A DNA stretch of 64,000 nucleotides from Aristolochia californica. Its lineage: Eukaryota > Streptophyta > Magnoliopsida > Piperales > Aristolochiaceae. Under the pieces are notes generated by a model that worked only from the letters and a program-made list of their open reading frames with translations, had not been told where the DNA came from and did no database searches. Positions 38,285 through 50,500 of the stretch are shown here, one piece after another. Position 1 is the stretch's first letter. Every line of letters begins with the position of its first letter. The position numbers and the translations under genes are program-made. The DNA lies in the NCBI GenBank assembly GCA_029961685.1, contig JARWKL010000004.1, forward strand, positions 30,509,610-30,573,609, in the 5' to 3' direction.

Positions 38285-38366
38285 CTTTTCGATGATTACA
38301 AAACCTAATATATAAAAAACTAAAAGAGTTTACAATCCTTAAAATGTGCATTTCCATTTTGGATGT

Positions 38367-40034
38367 TCAATTTATTTTAAGATCCAAACTTGAGTTTTCA
38401 CTCTCCCATTTTACTGATAAAGAAAAATATAAGGCAAAAAGATCACAAGAAAATGAAAATTTTATATTTCAAGTATGCAAAAAATTGAAAACTATAATAA
38501 ATGTAAGTGAAGAAAATTATTTCACGCACTAAAAATGAACACCAAACTTTTGTTATCCATGTTTGGGAAAGTCAACTAGTACAACCCCTAATAGCTTGGT
38601 GGAATTTCATAAGGAAGACGTAGCTAATTGATCCTAACATATTTTAAATATGGATTTGCATGCATGAAACATGTTGAAGATGCAAATGACCTAATGATCC
38701 AAAAATTTAGAGTAGAAAAAATTAAATTCTCAAGTTAATGTGCGGAGGGATAATTACCAGAGTCAAACAACCCACTTTTTGCCTATTTAAAAAAAGCAGA
38801 CCTAACAATCATAGATCATTATAAATGTTTTGATTGATTAATGATGTGTAATGGCTATACTTTGTGTTAGAAATGACTTATGCTTTGGGAGTCAACACTC
38901 AGTTAAAAATGCCTCGCCTACCCTTTGCTAATCATTGCAAAACCTAATATATAAAAAACTTAAAGAGTTTACAGTCCATAAAAATCACAGATACTTTTTG
39001 GAGTTATCTCTCTCAGCATTTGTGCATTTCCTTTTTGGATGTTAAATTTTTTATCAAATCCAAACATGAGTTTTCACTCTCCCATCTTTCTCGTAAACAA
39101 AAAGAAAAGGCAAATAGATCATAAAAAAATGAAAAAAAAATTATTTTATGTATGCAAAAAATTAAAAACTATAATAAATGTAAGTGAAGAAAATTATTTC
39201 ACGCACTAAAAATGAACACCAAAGTTTTGTTATCCATGTTTGGGAAATTCCAGTAGTACAACCCCTAATAGCTTGGTGGAATTTTATAAGAAAAATATTT
39301 CAAATTGATCCAAACATGTTTTAAATATGGATATGCATGCTTGAAATATGTTGCTAATGCAAATGCCCTAATTATTCGAAAAATTAGAGTAGTAGAAAAA
39401 ATTAAATTCTCATATTAACGTGCGGTGGGATATTTACCAGAGCCAAAAACCCACTTTTTGCCTATTTACAAAATGCGGACCAAACAATCATAGATCATCA
39501 TAAATATTTTGATCGATTAATGATGTGTAACTACTATACTTTTTGTTAGAAATGACTTATGATTTGGGAGTCAACACTGAGTTAAAAATGCCTCGCCCCC
39601 TCTTTTTTGATGAATGCAAAACCTAATATGTAATAAACCAAAAGAGTGTATAATCCTTAAAAATCACAAATAATTTTTGGAATTATCTCTCACAGCATTT
39701 GTTCATTTCCATTTTGGATGTTAAATTTTTTTTCAAATTCAAACTTGAGTTTTTACTCTCCCCTTTTTCTTGTAAACAAAAATATTAGGCAAATAGATCA
39801 CAACAAAATGAAAATTTTAGAGTTTATGTTTGCAACAAATTGAAAACTATAATAAATGTAAGTGAAGTAAATTATTTCACGCACTAAAAATGAACACAAA
39901 AGTTTTGTTGTCCATGGTTGGGAAATTCCACCAGTACAACTCCTAATAGCATGTTGGAATTTTATAAGAAACAAATTTCTATTTGATCCTAACATGTTTT
40001 AAATATGGATATGCAAGCTTGAAACATGTTGAAG
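38367..40034 (-). repeat. 8.83-kb-spaced duplication, copy 2
   Basis: Partner of 29538-31200. Just upstream, at 38343-38347, CAATCCTTAAAA joins TGTGCATTTCC with loss of about 45 bp of the usual monomer. Both copies thus start close to a breakpoint. A third, weaker relative covers about 41470-42118, sharing GCATTTGTCCATTTCC, CCAAAAGAGTGTACAATCC and TTACAACAAATTG. Confidence 0.83.
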
Positions 40035-40295
40035 ATGCAAGTGATCTAGTGATCCAAAAAATTCAAGGAGTACAAAAAATTAAATTCTGAAGTTTACGTG
40101 CGGTGGGATATTTCCCAGAGCCAAACAAGCCACTTTTGCCTATTTACTAAAAGCGGACCTAACAATCATAGATCATCGTAAATTTTTTGATCAGTTAATG
40201 ATGTGTAATGGCTATAATTTTTGTTAAAAATGACTTATGGTTTGGAGTCAACACTCAGTTAAAAATGTCTCGCCCCCCCGTGTTTAGATAATTGC

Positions 40296-40600
40296 AAAAA
40301 TCCTCAGAGTTGAAAGAGTATACAATCCTTAAAAATCACAGATACTTTTTGGAATTATCTCTCTCAACATTTTTGCATTTCCATTTTGGATGTACAATTT
40401 TTTTTCAAATCCAAAATTGAGTTTGCACTTTCCATTTTTCTCAATGAACCCAAAACCTAATATTTAAAAAACTAAAAGTGTTTATGATCCTTAAAAATCA
40501 CAAATAATTTTTGAAATTATCTCTCTCAGCATTTGTACATTTTCCATTTGGATGTTCACTTTTTTTCAAATCCAAACTTGATTTTTTTCTCACCCTTTTT
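40296..40600 (-). repeat. Partial-monomer tandem duplication (~150-160 bp)
   Basis: The segment running from the hinge-adjacent GCAAAA..CCT through CTTAAAAATCACAGATA, GCATTT..CATTTCCA and CAAATCCAAAATTGAG to CCATTTTTCTC (about 40296-40443) is followed by a second, diverged copy (about 40445-40600) starting GAACCCAAAACCTAATA. This lengthens the monomer step to 832 bp (40007 to 40839). The join lies where TTTTTCTCG of one site resembles CTTTTCCGATGA of the other. Confidence 0.82.
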
Positions 40601-42111
40601 TCTCGAAAAAAAAAGATTAGGCTAATAGATCACAAAAAAATGAAAATTTTAGAGTTTATGTAAGAAAAAAATTGAAAAATACAATAAATGTAAATGAACA
40701 AAATTATTTCACTCACTAAAAAATAACACCAAAGTTTTGTTATCCTTGTTCTGGAAATTTCAATAGTACAACCACTAATAGCTTGGTCGAATTTTATAAG
40801 AAAGAGATTTCTAATTTATCCTAACATGTTTTAAATATAGATATGCATGCTTGAAACATTTTGAAGATGCAAATGACCTAATGATCACAAAATTTCAAAG
40901 AGTAAAAAAAAATTAAATTCTCAAGTTAACATGTGGTGGGATATTTACCAGTGCCAAACAACCCACTTTTTGCCTATTTACAAAAAGCGAACCTAACTAT
41001 CATAGATCATCATAAATTTTTTGATCGATTAATGATGTGTAACAATTATAATTTTTGTTAGCAATGACTTATGGTTTGGTAGTGTACACTCAGTTAAAAA
41101 TGCCTCACCCACCTTTTTCTGATCATTGCAAAACCTAATATATAAAAAATTAATGAGTTTACAATCATTAAAAATCATAGATACTTTTGGAACTATCTCT
41201 CTCAGCATTTGTGCATTTCCATTTTGGATATTCAATTTTTTTTAAAATCCAAAGTTGAGTTTTCACTCTCCCATCTTTCTCGTAAACAAAAAGATAAGGC
41301 AAATAGATCACAATAAAATGAAAATTTAAGAGTTTATGTATGTAAAAAATTGAAAACTATAATAAATTTAACTTAAGAAAATTATTTAATGCACTAAAAA
41401 TGAACACTAAATTTTTGTTATCCATGTTTTGGAAATTCCAAGAGAACAACCCCTAATAGCTTGGTGGAATTTTATAAGAAAGATATTTCTAATTAATCCT
41501 AACATGTTTTAAATATAGATATGCATGCCTGAAACATGTTGAAGATGCAAATACCCTAATCATCCAAAAATTTAGAGTACTAGAAAAAATTAAATTCTCA
41601 GATTAACATGCGGTGGGATATTTACCAGAGCCAAACAACCCACTTTTTGCCTATTTACAAAATGCAGACCTGACAAACATAGATCATCGTAATGTTTTGA
41701 GCGATTAATGATGTGTAACTACTATACTTTTTGTAAGAAATGACTTATGGTTTAGGAGTCAACACTAAGTTGAAAATGTCTCGCCCCTTCTTTTCCGATG
41801 AATGCAAAACCTAATATATAAAAATCCAAAAGAGTGTACAATCCTTAAAAATCACAGATAATTTTTGGAATTATCTCTTGCAGCATTTGTCCATTTCCAT
41901 TTTGGATTTTAATTTTTTTTTCAAATTCAAACTTGTGTTTTCACTCTCCCATTTTTCTCGTAAACAAAAAGATACGGCAAGTAGATCACAACAAAATGAA
42001 AATTGTAGAGTTTATGTTTACAACAAATTGAAAAATATAATAAATGTAAGTGAAGCAAATTATTTCACGAACTAAAAATGAACACAAGTTTTATTGTCCA
42101 TGGTTGGGAAA

Positions 42112-42126
42112 TTCCACCAGTAGGAA
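42112..42126 (-). other. Deletion junction in an A(-) monomer (~70 bp lost)
   Basis: AAATTCCACCAGTA is joined to GGAAATATGGATATGC. The usual CAACTCCTAATAGCTTGG through AACATGTTTT is missing, giving a 612-bp monomer step (41519 to 42131). Confidence 0.8.
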
Positions 42127-45100
42127 ATATGGATATGCATGCCTAAAACATGTTGAAAATGTAAATGACATAGTGATCCAAAATTTTTGAGTAGGAAAAA
42201 TTAAATTCTGAAGTTTACGTACGATGGGATATTTACTAGAGCCAAACAACCCACTTTTTGCCTATTTACTATAGGTGGACCTAACAATCATAAATCATCA
42301 AAAATGTTTTGATCGATTAATGATGTGTAATAGCTATAATTTTTGTTAGAAATGACTTATTGTTTGGGAGTCAACAATCAGTTAAAAATGTCTCACCCCT
42401 TGTTTTTAAATAATTGCAAAACCTAATATATAAAAATTAAAAGAGTATACAATCAATAAAAATCACAGATAGTTTTTGGAATTATCTCTCTCAGCATTTT
42501 TACATTTCCACATTTTGGATGTCTAATTGTTTTTCAAATCCAAACTTCAGTTTTCACTTGCCCATTTTTCTCGTAAAGAAAAAGATAAGGAAAATATATC
42601 ACAAAAAAATGAAAATTTTAGAGTTTATGTATGCAAAAAATTGAAAACTATAATAAATGTAAGTGAAGAAAATTATTTCACGAACTAAAAATGAACATCA
42701 AAGTTTTGTTATCCATGTTTGGGAAATTCCACTAGTACAACACCTTAATAGCTTGGTGGAATTTTATAAGAAAAAGATTTCTAATTGATCCTAACATGTT
42801 TTAAATATGGATATGCATGCCTGAAACATGTTGAAGAGGCACATGACGTAATGATCCAAATATTTCAAGGAGTAGAAAAAATTAAATTCTCAAGTTAACG
42901 TGCGGTGGGATATTTACCAGAGCCAAACAACCCAATTTTTACCTATTTAAAAAGTGGACTTAACAATCATAGATCATTGTAAATGTTTAGATCGATTAAT
43001 GATGTGTAACAACAATAACTTTTGTTAGAAATGACTTATGGTCTGGGAGTCAACACTAAGTTAAAAATTTCTCGCCCACCCTTTTCCTATGATTATAAAA
43101 CCTAATATATAAAAAACTAAAAGTGCTTACAATCCTTAAAAATCACAGATACTTTTTGAAATTACCTCTCTCAGCATTTGTGCATTTCCATATTGGATGT
43201 TCAATTTTTTTTCGAATCCAAACTTTACTTTTCGCTCTCCCATTTTGCTCGTAAACAAAAAAATAAGGCAAAAAGATAACTACAAAATGAAAATTTTAGA
43301 GTTTATGTATGCATAAAAATTGAAAAATATAATAAATGTAACTGAAGAAAATAATTTGAAGCATAAAAAATGAACACCAAAATTTTGTTATCCATGTTTC
43401 GGAAATTCCACTAGTACAGCCCCTAATAGCTTGGTGGAATTTTATAAGAAAGAGATTTCTAATTGATCCTAACATGTTTTAAATATAGATATACATGCCT
43501 AAAACATGTCGAAGATGTGAATGATCTAGTGATCCAAAAATTTCAAGGAGTAGAAAAATTAAAATTCTCTAGTTAATGTGCGGTGGGATATTTACCTAAG
43601 CCAAACTACTCAGTTTTTACCAATTTAAAAAAAGCGGATCAAACAATCATAGATAATCGTAAATTTTTTGATTGATTTATGATGTGTAACAGCTGTAATT
43701 TTTGTTATAAATGACTTATGGTTTGATAGTCAACACTCAGTTAAAAAGGCCTCGCCCACCCTTTTTTTGATTATTATAAAACCGAATATATAAAAAACTA
43801 AAAGAGTTTAGAATCCTTAAAAATCACATATACTTTTTAGAATTATCACTCTCAGCATTTGTGCATTTCCATACTGGGTGTTCAATTTTTTTTCAAATCC
43901 AAACTTTAGTTTTCACTCTCCCATTTTTCTAGTAAACAAAAAGATAAGGCAAATAGATCACAATAAAATGAAAATTTTAGAGTTTATGTACGCAAAAAAA
44001 TTGAAAACAATAATTAATGTAACTGAAGAAAATAATTTCATTAACTAAAATTGAACACCAAAATTTTGTTATCCATGTTTGGGGAATTTCTCTAGTACAA
44101 CCCTTATAGCTTGGTGGACTTTTATAAGAAAGAGATTTCTAATTGATCCTAACATATTTTAAATATGGATATGCATGCCTGAAACATGGTGAAGATGTGA
44201 ATGATCTAATGATCCAAAAATTTCAGAGAGTAGAAAAAATTAAATTCTCAAGTTAATGTGCGGTGGGATATTTACCAAAGCCAAACAACCCAATTTTTGC
44301 CTATTTAAAAAAAGTTGACCTAACAATCATAGATCATTATAAATGTTTTGATTGATTAATGATGTGTAAAGACTATAATGTTTGTTAGAATTACTTAAGG
44401 TTTGGGATTCAACCCAAAGTTAAAAATGCCTCGTCCCCCTTTTCTAATGATTGTGAAACCTAATATATAAAAAACTAAAAGAGTTTATTGTCCTTAAAAA
44501 TAACAGATACTTTTTGCAATTATCTCTCTCAGCATTTGTGCATTTCCATATTGGAAGTTCAATTTTTTTTTCAAATGCAAACTTGAGTTTTCACTCGCCC
44601 ATTTTACTCCTAAACAAAAAGATAAGGCAAATAGATCACAACAAAATCAAATTTTTTGAGTTATGTACACAAATAATTGAAAACTGTAATTAATGTAAGT
44701 GAAGAAAATTATTTCTTGGAAGAAAAATTAACACCAGAGTTTTGTTATCATATTTCGCAAATTCCACTTGTACAACCCCTAAAAGCTTGGTCGAATTTTA
44801 TAAGAAAGAGATTTCTAAGTTATCCTAACATGTTTTAAATATGGATATGCATGCCTGAAACATGTTGAAGATGCAAATGACCTAATGATCAAATTTTTTT
44901 GAGTAGAAACAATTAAATTCTAAAGTTAATGTGTGGTGGAATATTTACATGCACCAAACAACCCACTTTTTGCCTATTTAAAAAAAGCGGACCTAACAAT
45001 AATAGATCATCTTAAATGTTTAGATCGATTAATGATGTGTAATAGCTATAATTTTTTTTAGAAATGACTTATGGTCTTGGAGTCAACACTCAGTTAAAAA

Positions 45101-47522
45101 TGCCTCGCCCACCCTTTTTCGATGATTATAAAACATAATATTTAAAACTAAAAGAGCTTAAAATCGTTAAAAATCACAGATAATTTTTGGAATTATCTCT
45201 CTCAGCATTTGTGCATTTCCATATTGGATGTTCAATTTTTTTTCGAATCAAAACTTTAGTTTTCACTCTCTCATTTTGCTCGTAAACAAAAAGATAAAGC
45301 AAATAGATTACTACAAAATGAAAATTTTATAGTATATGAAAGCATAAAAATTGACAAAAATAATAACTGTAACTTAAGAAAATAATTTCATGCACTAAAA
45401 ATGAATACCAAAATTTTGTTATCTATGTTTGGGAAAATCCACTAGTACAGCCCCTAATAGCCTGGTGGAATTTTATAAGAAAGAGATTTATAATTGATCC
45501 AAACATGTTTTAATTATGGATATACCTGAAACATGTTGAAGATGGGAATGATATAGTGATCCAAAAATTTCAAGGAGTTGAAACAATTAAAGTCTCAAGA
45601 TAATGTGCAGAGGGATTTTTACCTATGCCAAACTATTCAATTTTTACCTATTCACAAAAAGCGGATCTAACAATCATAGATAATCGTAAATTTTTTTATT
45701 GATTTATGATGTGTAACGCCTATAATTTTTGTTAGAAATGACTTATGGTTTAAGAGTCAATACTCAGTTAAAAAGGCCTCGCCAACCCTTTTTCGATGAT
45801 TATAAAACCGAATATATAAAAAACTAAAAGAGTTTACAATCCTTAAAAATCACATATCCTTTTTGGAATTATCACTCTCAGAATTTTTGCATTTCCATAT
45901 TGGGTCTTCAATTTTTTTTCAAATCCGAACTTTAGTTTTCACTCTCCCATTTTTCTCGTAAACAAAAAGATAAGGCAAATAGATCACAAATTGAAAATTT
46001 TAGAGTTTATGTAAGCAAAAAAATTGAAAACAATAATAAATGTAACTGAGGAAAATAATTTGATGAAAAAAAAATGAACACCAAAATTTATTTATCCATG
46101 TTTGGGAAATTCCTCTAGTACAACCCGTATAGCTTGGTGGACTTTTATAAGAAAGAGATTTCTAATTGATCCTAACATTTTTAAAATATGGATATGCATG
46201 CCTAAAATGTGTTGAAGATGTGAATGATCTAATGATCCGAAAATTTCAAAGAGTAGAAAAAATTAAATTCTAAAGTTAATGTGCGGTGGGATATTTACCA
46301 AAGCCAAACAACCCAGTTTTTGCCTATTTACAAAAAGTGGACCTAACAATCATAGATCATTATAAATGTTTTGATTGATTAATGATGTGTAAAGACTATA
46401 ATGTTTGTTAGAAATTACTTAAGGTTTGGGATTCAACCCAAAGTTAAAAATGCCTCGTCCCCCCTTTTCCAATGATTGCGAACCTAATATATAAAAAACT
46501 AAAAGCGTTTATAGTCGTTAAAAATAACAGATACTTTTTGCAATTATCTCTCTCTACATTTGTGCATTTCCATATTGGATGTTACTTTTTTTTCAAATCC
46601 AAACTTGAATTTTCACTCTCCCATTTTACTCGTAAACAAAAAGAAAAGGCAAATAGATCACAACAAAATGAATTTTTTTGAGTTATGTACACAAATAATT
46701 TAAAACTGTAATTAATGTAAGTGATGAAAACTACTTCATGCTGTAAAAATTAACATTAGAGTTTTATTATCCTATTTTGGAAATTCCACTTGTACAACCA
46801 ATAAAAGCTTGGTCGAATTTTATAAGAAAGAGATTTTTAATTTACCCTAACTTGTTTTAAATATGGATATGCATGCATGAAACATGTTGAAGATGCAAAT
46901 GACCTAATGATCCAAAATTTTTGAGTAGAAACAATTAATTTCTAAAGTTAACGTGTGGTGGGATATTTACATGCGCCAAACAACCCACTTTTAGCCTATT
47001 TACAAAAAGTGGACCTAACAATCACAGATCATCTTAAATTTTTTTATCATTTAATGATGTGTAACGGCTATAATTTTTTTTTGGAAATGACTCTAGTCTT
47101 GGAGTCAACACTCAGTTTAAAATGCCTCGCCAACCCTTTTTTCATGATTATAAAACGTAATATTTAAAAAAATAAAAGAACTTACAATCCTTACAAATCA
47201 CAGATACTTTTTGGAATTATCTCTCTTAGCATTTGTGCATTTCCATATTGGATGTTTAATTTTTTTTCGAATCCAAACTTTAGTTTTCACTCTCCCATTT
47301 TGCTCGTAAACAAAAAGATAAGGCAAATAGATCACTAAAAAATTAAAATTTTAGAGTTTATGTTTGCATAAAAATTGAAAAATATAATAAATATAACTGA
47401 AGAAAATAATTTCATGCACTTAAAATGAACACCAAAATTTTATTATCCATGTTTGGGAAATTCCACTAGTACAGCCCCTAATAGCTTGGTGGAATTTTAT
47501 AAGAAAGAGATTTATAATTGAT

Positions 47523-47582
47523 CCTAACATGTTTCAAATATGGATATGCAAGCCTAACATGTTTTAAATATGGCTATGCAAG
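47523..47582 (-). repeat. 30-bp tandem duplication in a c monomer
   Basis: CCTAACATGTTTCAAATATG onward (47523-47552) is repeated at 47553-47582 with two substitutions (TTTCAAA/TTTTAAA and GGATAT/GGCTAT). It duplicates half of the AACATGTT/ATGC core and is absent from the sister c monomer near 49,560. Confidence 0.92.
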
Positions 47583-49158
47583 CCTGAAACATGTTGAAGA
47601 TGGGAATGATATAGTGATCCAAAAATTTCTAGGAGTTGAAAAAATTAAATTTTCAAGATAATGTGCGGTGGGATATTTACCTAAGCCAAACTATTCAGTT
47701 TTTACCCATTTACAATCATCATAAATGTTTTGATTGATTTAAGATGTGTAACGCCTATAATTTTTTGTTAGAAATGACTTATGCTTTAAGAGTCAACACT
47801 CAGTTAAAAAGGCCTCGCCTACTCTTTTCCCATGATTATAAAACCGAATATATAAAAAACTAAAAGAATTTGCAATCCTGAAAAATCACATATACTTTTT
47901 GGAATTATCACTCTCAGAATTTTTGCATTTCAATATTGGGTCTTCAATTTTTTTTCAAATCCAAAGTTTAGTTTTCACTCTCCCATTTTTCTCGTAAACG
48001 AAAAGATAAGGCAAATAGATCACAAATTGAAAATTTTAGAGTTTATGTAAGCAAAAAAATTGAAATCAATAATAAATGTAACTGAGGAAAATAATTTGAT
48101 GAAAAAAAAATGAACACCAAAATTTATTTATCCATGTTTGGGAAATTCCTCTAGTACAACCCGTATAGCTTGGTGGACTTTTATAAGATAGAGATTTCTA
48201 ATTGATCCTAACATTGTTAAAATATGGATATGCATGCCTAAAAGATGTTGAAGATGTGAATGATCTAACGATCCGAAAATTTCAAAGTGTAGAAAAAATT
48301 AAATTCTCAAGTTAATGTGCGGGGGATATTTACCAAAGCCAAACAACCCAGTTTTTGCCTATTTACTAAAAGTGGACCTAACAATCATAGATCATTATAA
48401 ATGTTTTGATTGATTAATGATGTGTAAAGACTATAATGTTTGTTAGAAATTACTTAAGGTTTGGGATTCAACCAAAAGTAAAAAATGCCTCGTCCCCCCT
48501 TTTCCAATGATTACAAAACCTAATATATAAAAAACTAAAAGAGTTTATAGTCGTTAAAAATAACAGATACTTTTTGCAATTATCTATCTTTACATTTGTG
48601 CATTTCCATATTGGATGTTACTTTTTTTTCAAATCCAAACTTGAGTTTTTACCCTCCCATTTTACTCTTAAACAAAAAGAAAAGGCAAATAGATCACAAC
48701 AAAATGAAATTTTTTGAGTTATGTACACAAATATATGAAAACTGTAATTAATGTAAGTGAAGAAAATTATTTCATACTGTAAAATTTAACACTAGAGTTT
48801 TATTATCCTATTTTGGAAATTCCACTTGTACAACCAATAAAAGCTTGGTCGAATTTTATAAGAAAGAGATTTCTAATTTACCCTAACATGTTTTAAATAT
48901 GGATATGCATGCCTGAAACATGTTGAAGATGCAAATGACCTAATGATCCAAAATTTTTTGAGTAGAAACAATTAAATTCTAAAGTTAACGTGTGGTGGGA
49001 TATTTACATGCGCCAAACAACCCACTTTTAGCCTATTTACAAAAAGTGGACCTAACAATCACAGATCATCTTAAATTTTTTTATCAATTAATGAAGTGTA
49101 ACGGCTATAATTTTTTTTAGAATTGACTATGGTCTTGGAGTGAACACTCAGTTAAAAA

Positions 49159-50500
49159 TGCCTCCCCCACCCTTTTTTCATGATTATAAAACGTAATATT
49201 TAAATAAATAAAAGAACTTACAATCCTTAAAAATCACAGATACTTTTTGGAATTATCTCTCTCAGCATTTGTGCATTTCCATATTGGATGTTCAATTTTT
49301 TTTCGAATCCAAACTTTAGTTTTCACTCTCCCATTTTGCTCGAAAACAAAAAGATAAGGCAAATAGATCACTAAAAAATTAAAATTTTAGAGTTTATGTT
49401 TGCATAAAAATTGAAAAATATAATAAATGTAACTGAAGAAAATAATTTCATGCACTAAAAATGAACACCAAAATTTTATTATCCATGTTTGGGAAATTCC
49501 ACTAGTACAGCCCCTAATAGCTTGGTGGAATTTTATAAGAAAGAGATTTATAATTGATCCTAACATGTTTTAAATATGGATATGCAAGCCTGAAACATGT
49601 TGAAGATGGGAATGATATAGTGATCCAAAAATTTCAAGGAGTTGAAAAAATTAAATTCTCAAGATAATGTGCGGTGGGATATTTACCTAAGCCAAACTAT
49701 TCAGTTTTTACCTATTTACAAAAAGCGGATCTGACAATCATAGATCATCATAAATGTTTTGATTTATTTATGATGTGTAATGCCTATAATTTTTTGTTAG
49801 AAATGACTTATGGTTTAAGAGTCAACACTCAGTTAAAAAGGCCTCGCCTACTCTTTTCCCATGATTATAAAACCGAATATATAAAAAACTAAAAGAATTT
49901 GCAATCCTTAAAAATCACATATACTTTTTGGAATTATCACTCTCAGAATTTTTGCATTTCCATATTGGGTCTTCAATTTTTTTTCAAATCCGAACTTTAG
50001 TTTTCACTCTCCCATTTTTCTCGTAAACTAATTGATCACAAATTGAAAATTTTAGAGTTTATGTAAGCAAAAAAATTGAAAACAATAATAAATGTAACTG
50101 AGGAAAATAATTTGATGAACAAAAAATGAACACCAAAATTTATTTATCCATGTTTGGGAAATTCCTCTAGTACAACCCGTATAGCTTGGTGGACTTTTAT
50201 AAGAAAGAGATTTCTAATTGATCCTAACATTTTTAAAATATGGATATGCATGCTAAAAGATGTTGAAGATGTGAATGATCTAATGATCCAAAAATTTCAA
50301 AGAGTAGAAAAAATTAAATTCTAAAGTTAATGTGCAGTGGGATATTTACCAAAACCAAACAACCCAATTTTTGCCTATTTACAAAAAGTGGACCTAACAA
50401 ACATAGATCATTATAAAGTTTTGATTGATTAATGATGTGTAAAGACTATAATGTTTGTTAGAAATTACTTAAGGTTTGGGATTCAACCAAAACTTAAAAA
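49159..50500 (-). repeat. Incomplete HOR unit: c-a, b monomer missing
   Basis: Only 1,342 bp instead of about 2,030. After the a monomer the text TTAAGGTTTGGGATTCAACC, which normally leads to a b hinge (CTCGTCCCCCCTTTTCCAAT), instead leads to AAAACTTAAAAATTCCTCGC and a c hinge (CTCGCCCACCCTTTTTTCA). One monomer was lost by exchange at or beside the hinge, around 50489-50520. Confidence 0.85.

Larger units (their letters stand above)
29545..43066 (-). repeat. Satellite block A(-), heterogeneous part, ~680 bp period
   Basis: Reverse-orientation family A monomers, marked by GGATATGCATGCCTGAAACA at about 29823, 30495, 31173, 31854, 32532, 33210, 33864, 34573, 35288, 35969, 36649, 37304, 37996, 38652, 39329, 40007, 40839, 41519, 42131 and 42809. 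The segments are those of block A(+), reverse-complemented (CTCAAGTTAACGTGCGGTGG, CCCCTAATAGCTTGG). Block-specific B text is absent. No simple short HOR runs through this part; the clearest longer relation is the 8.83-kb-spaced duplication. Hinge C tracts reach 49 bp. No coding gene is seen. Confidence 0.96.
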
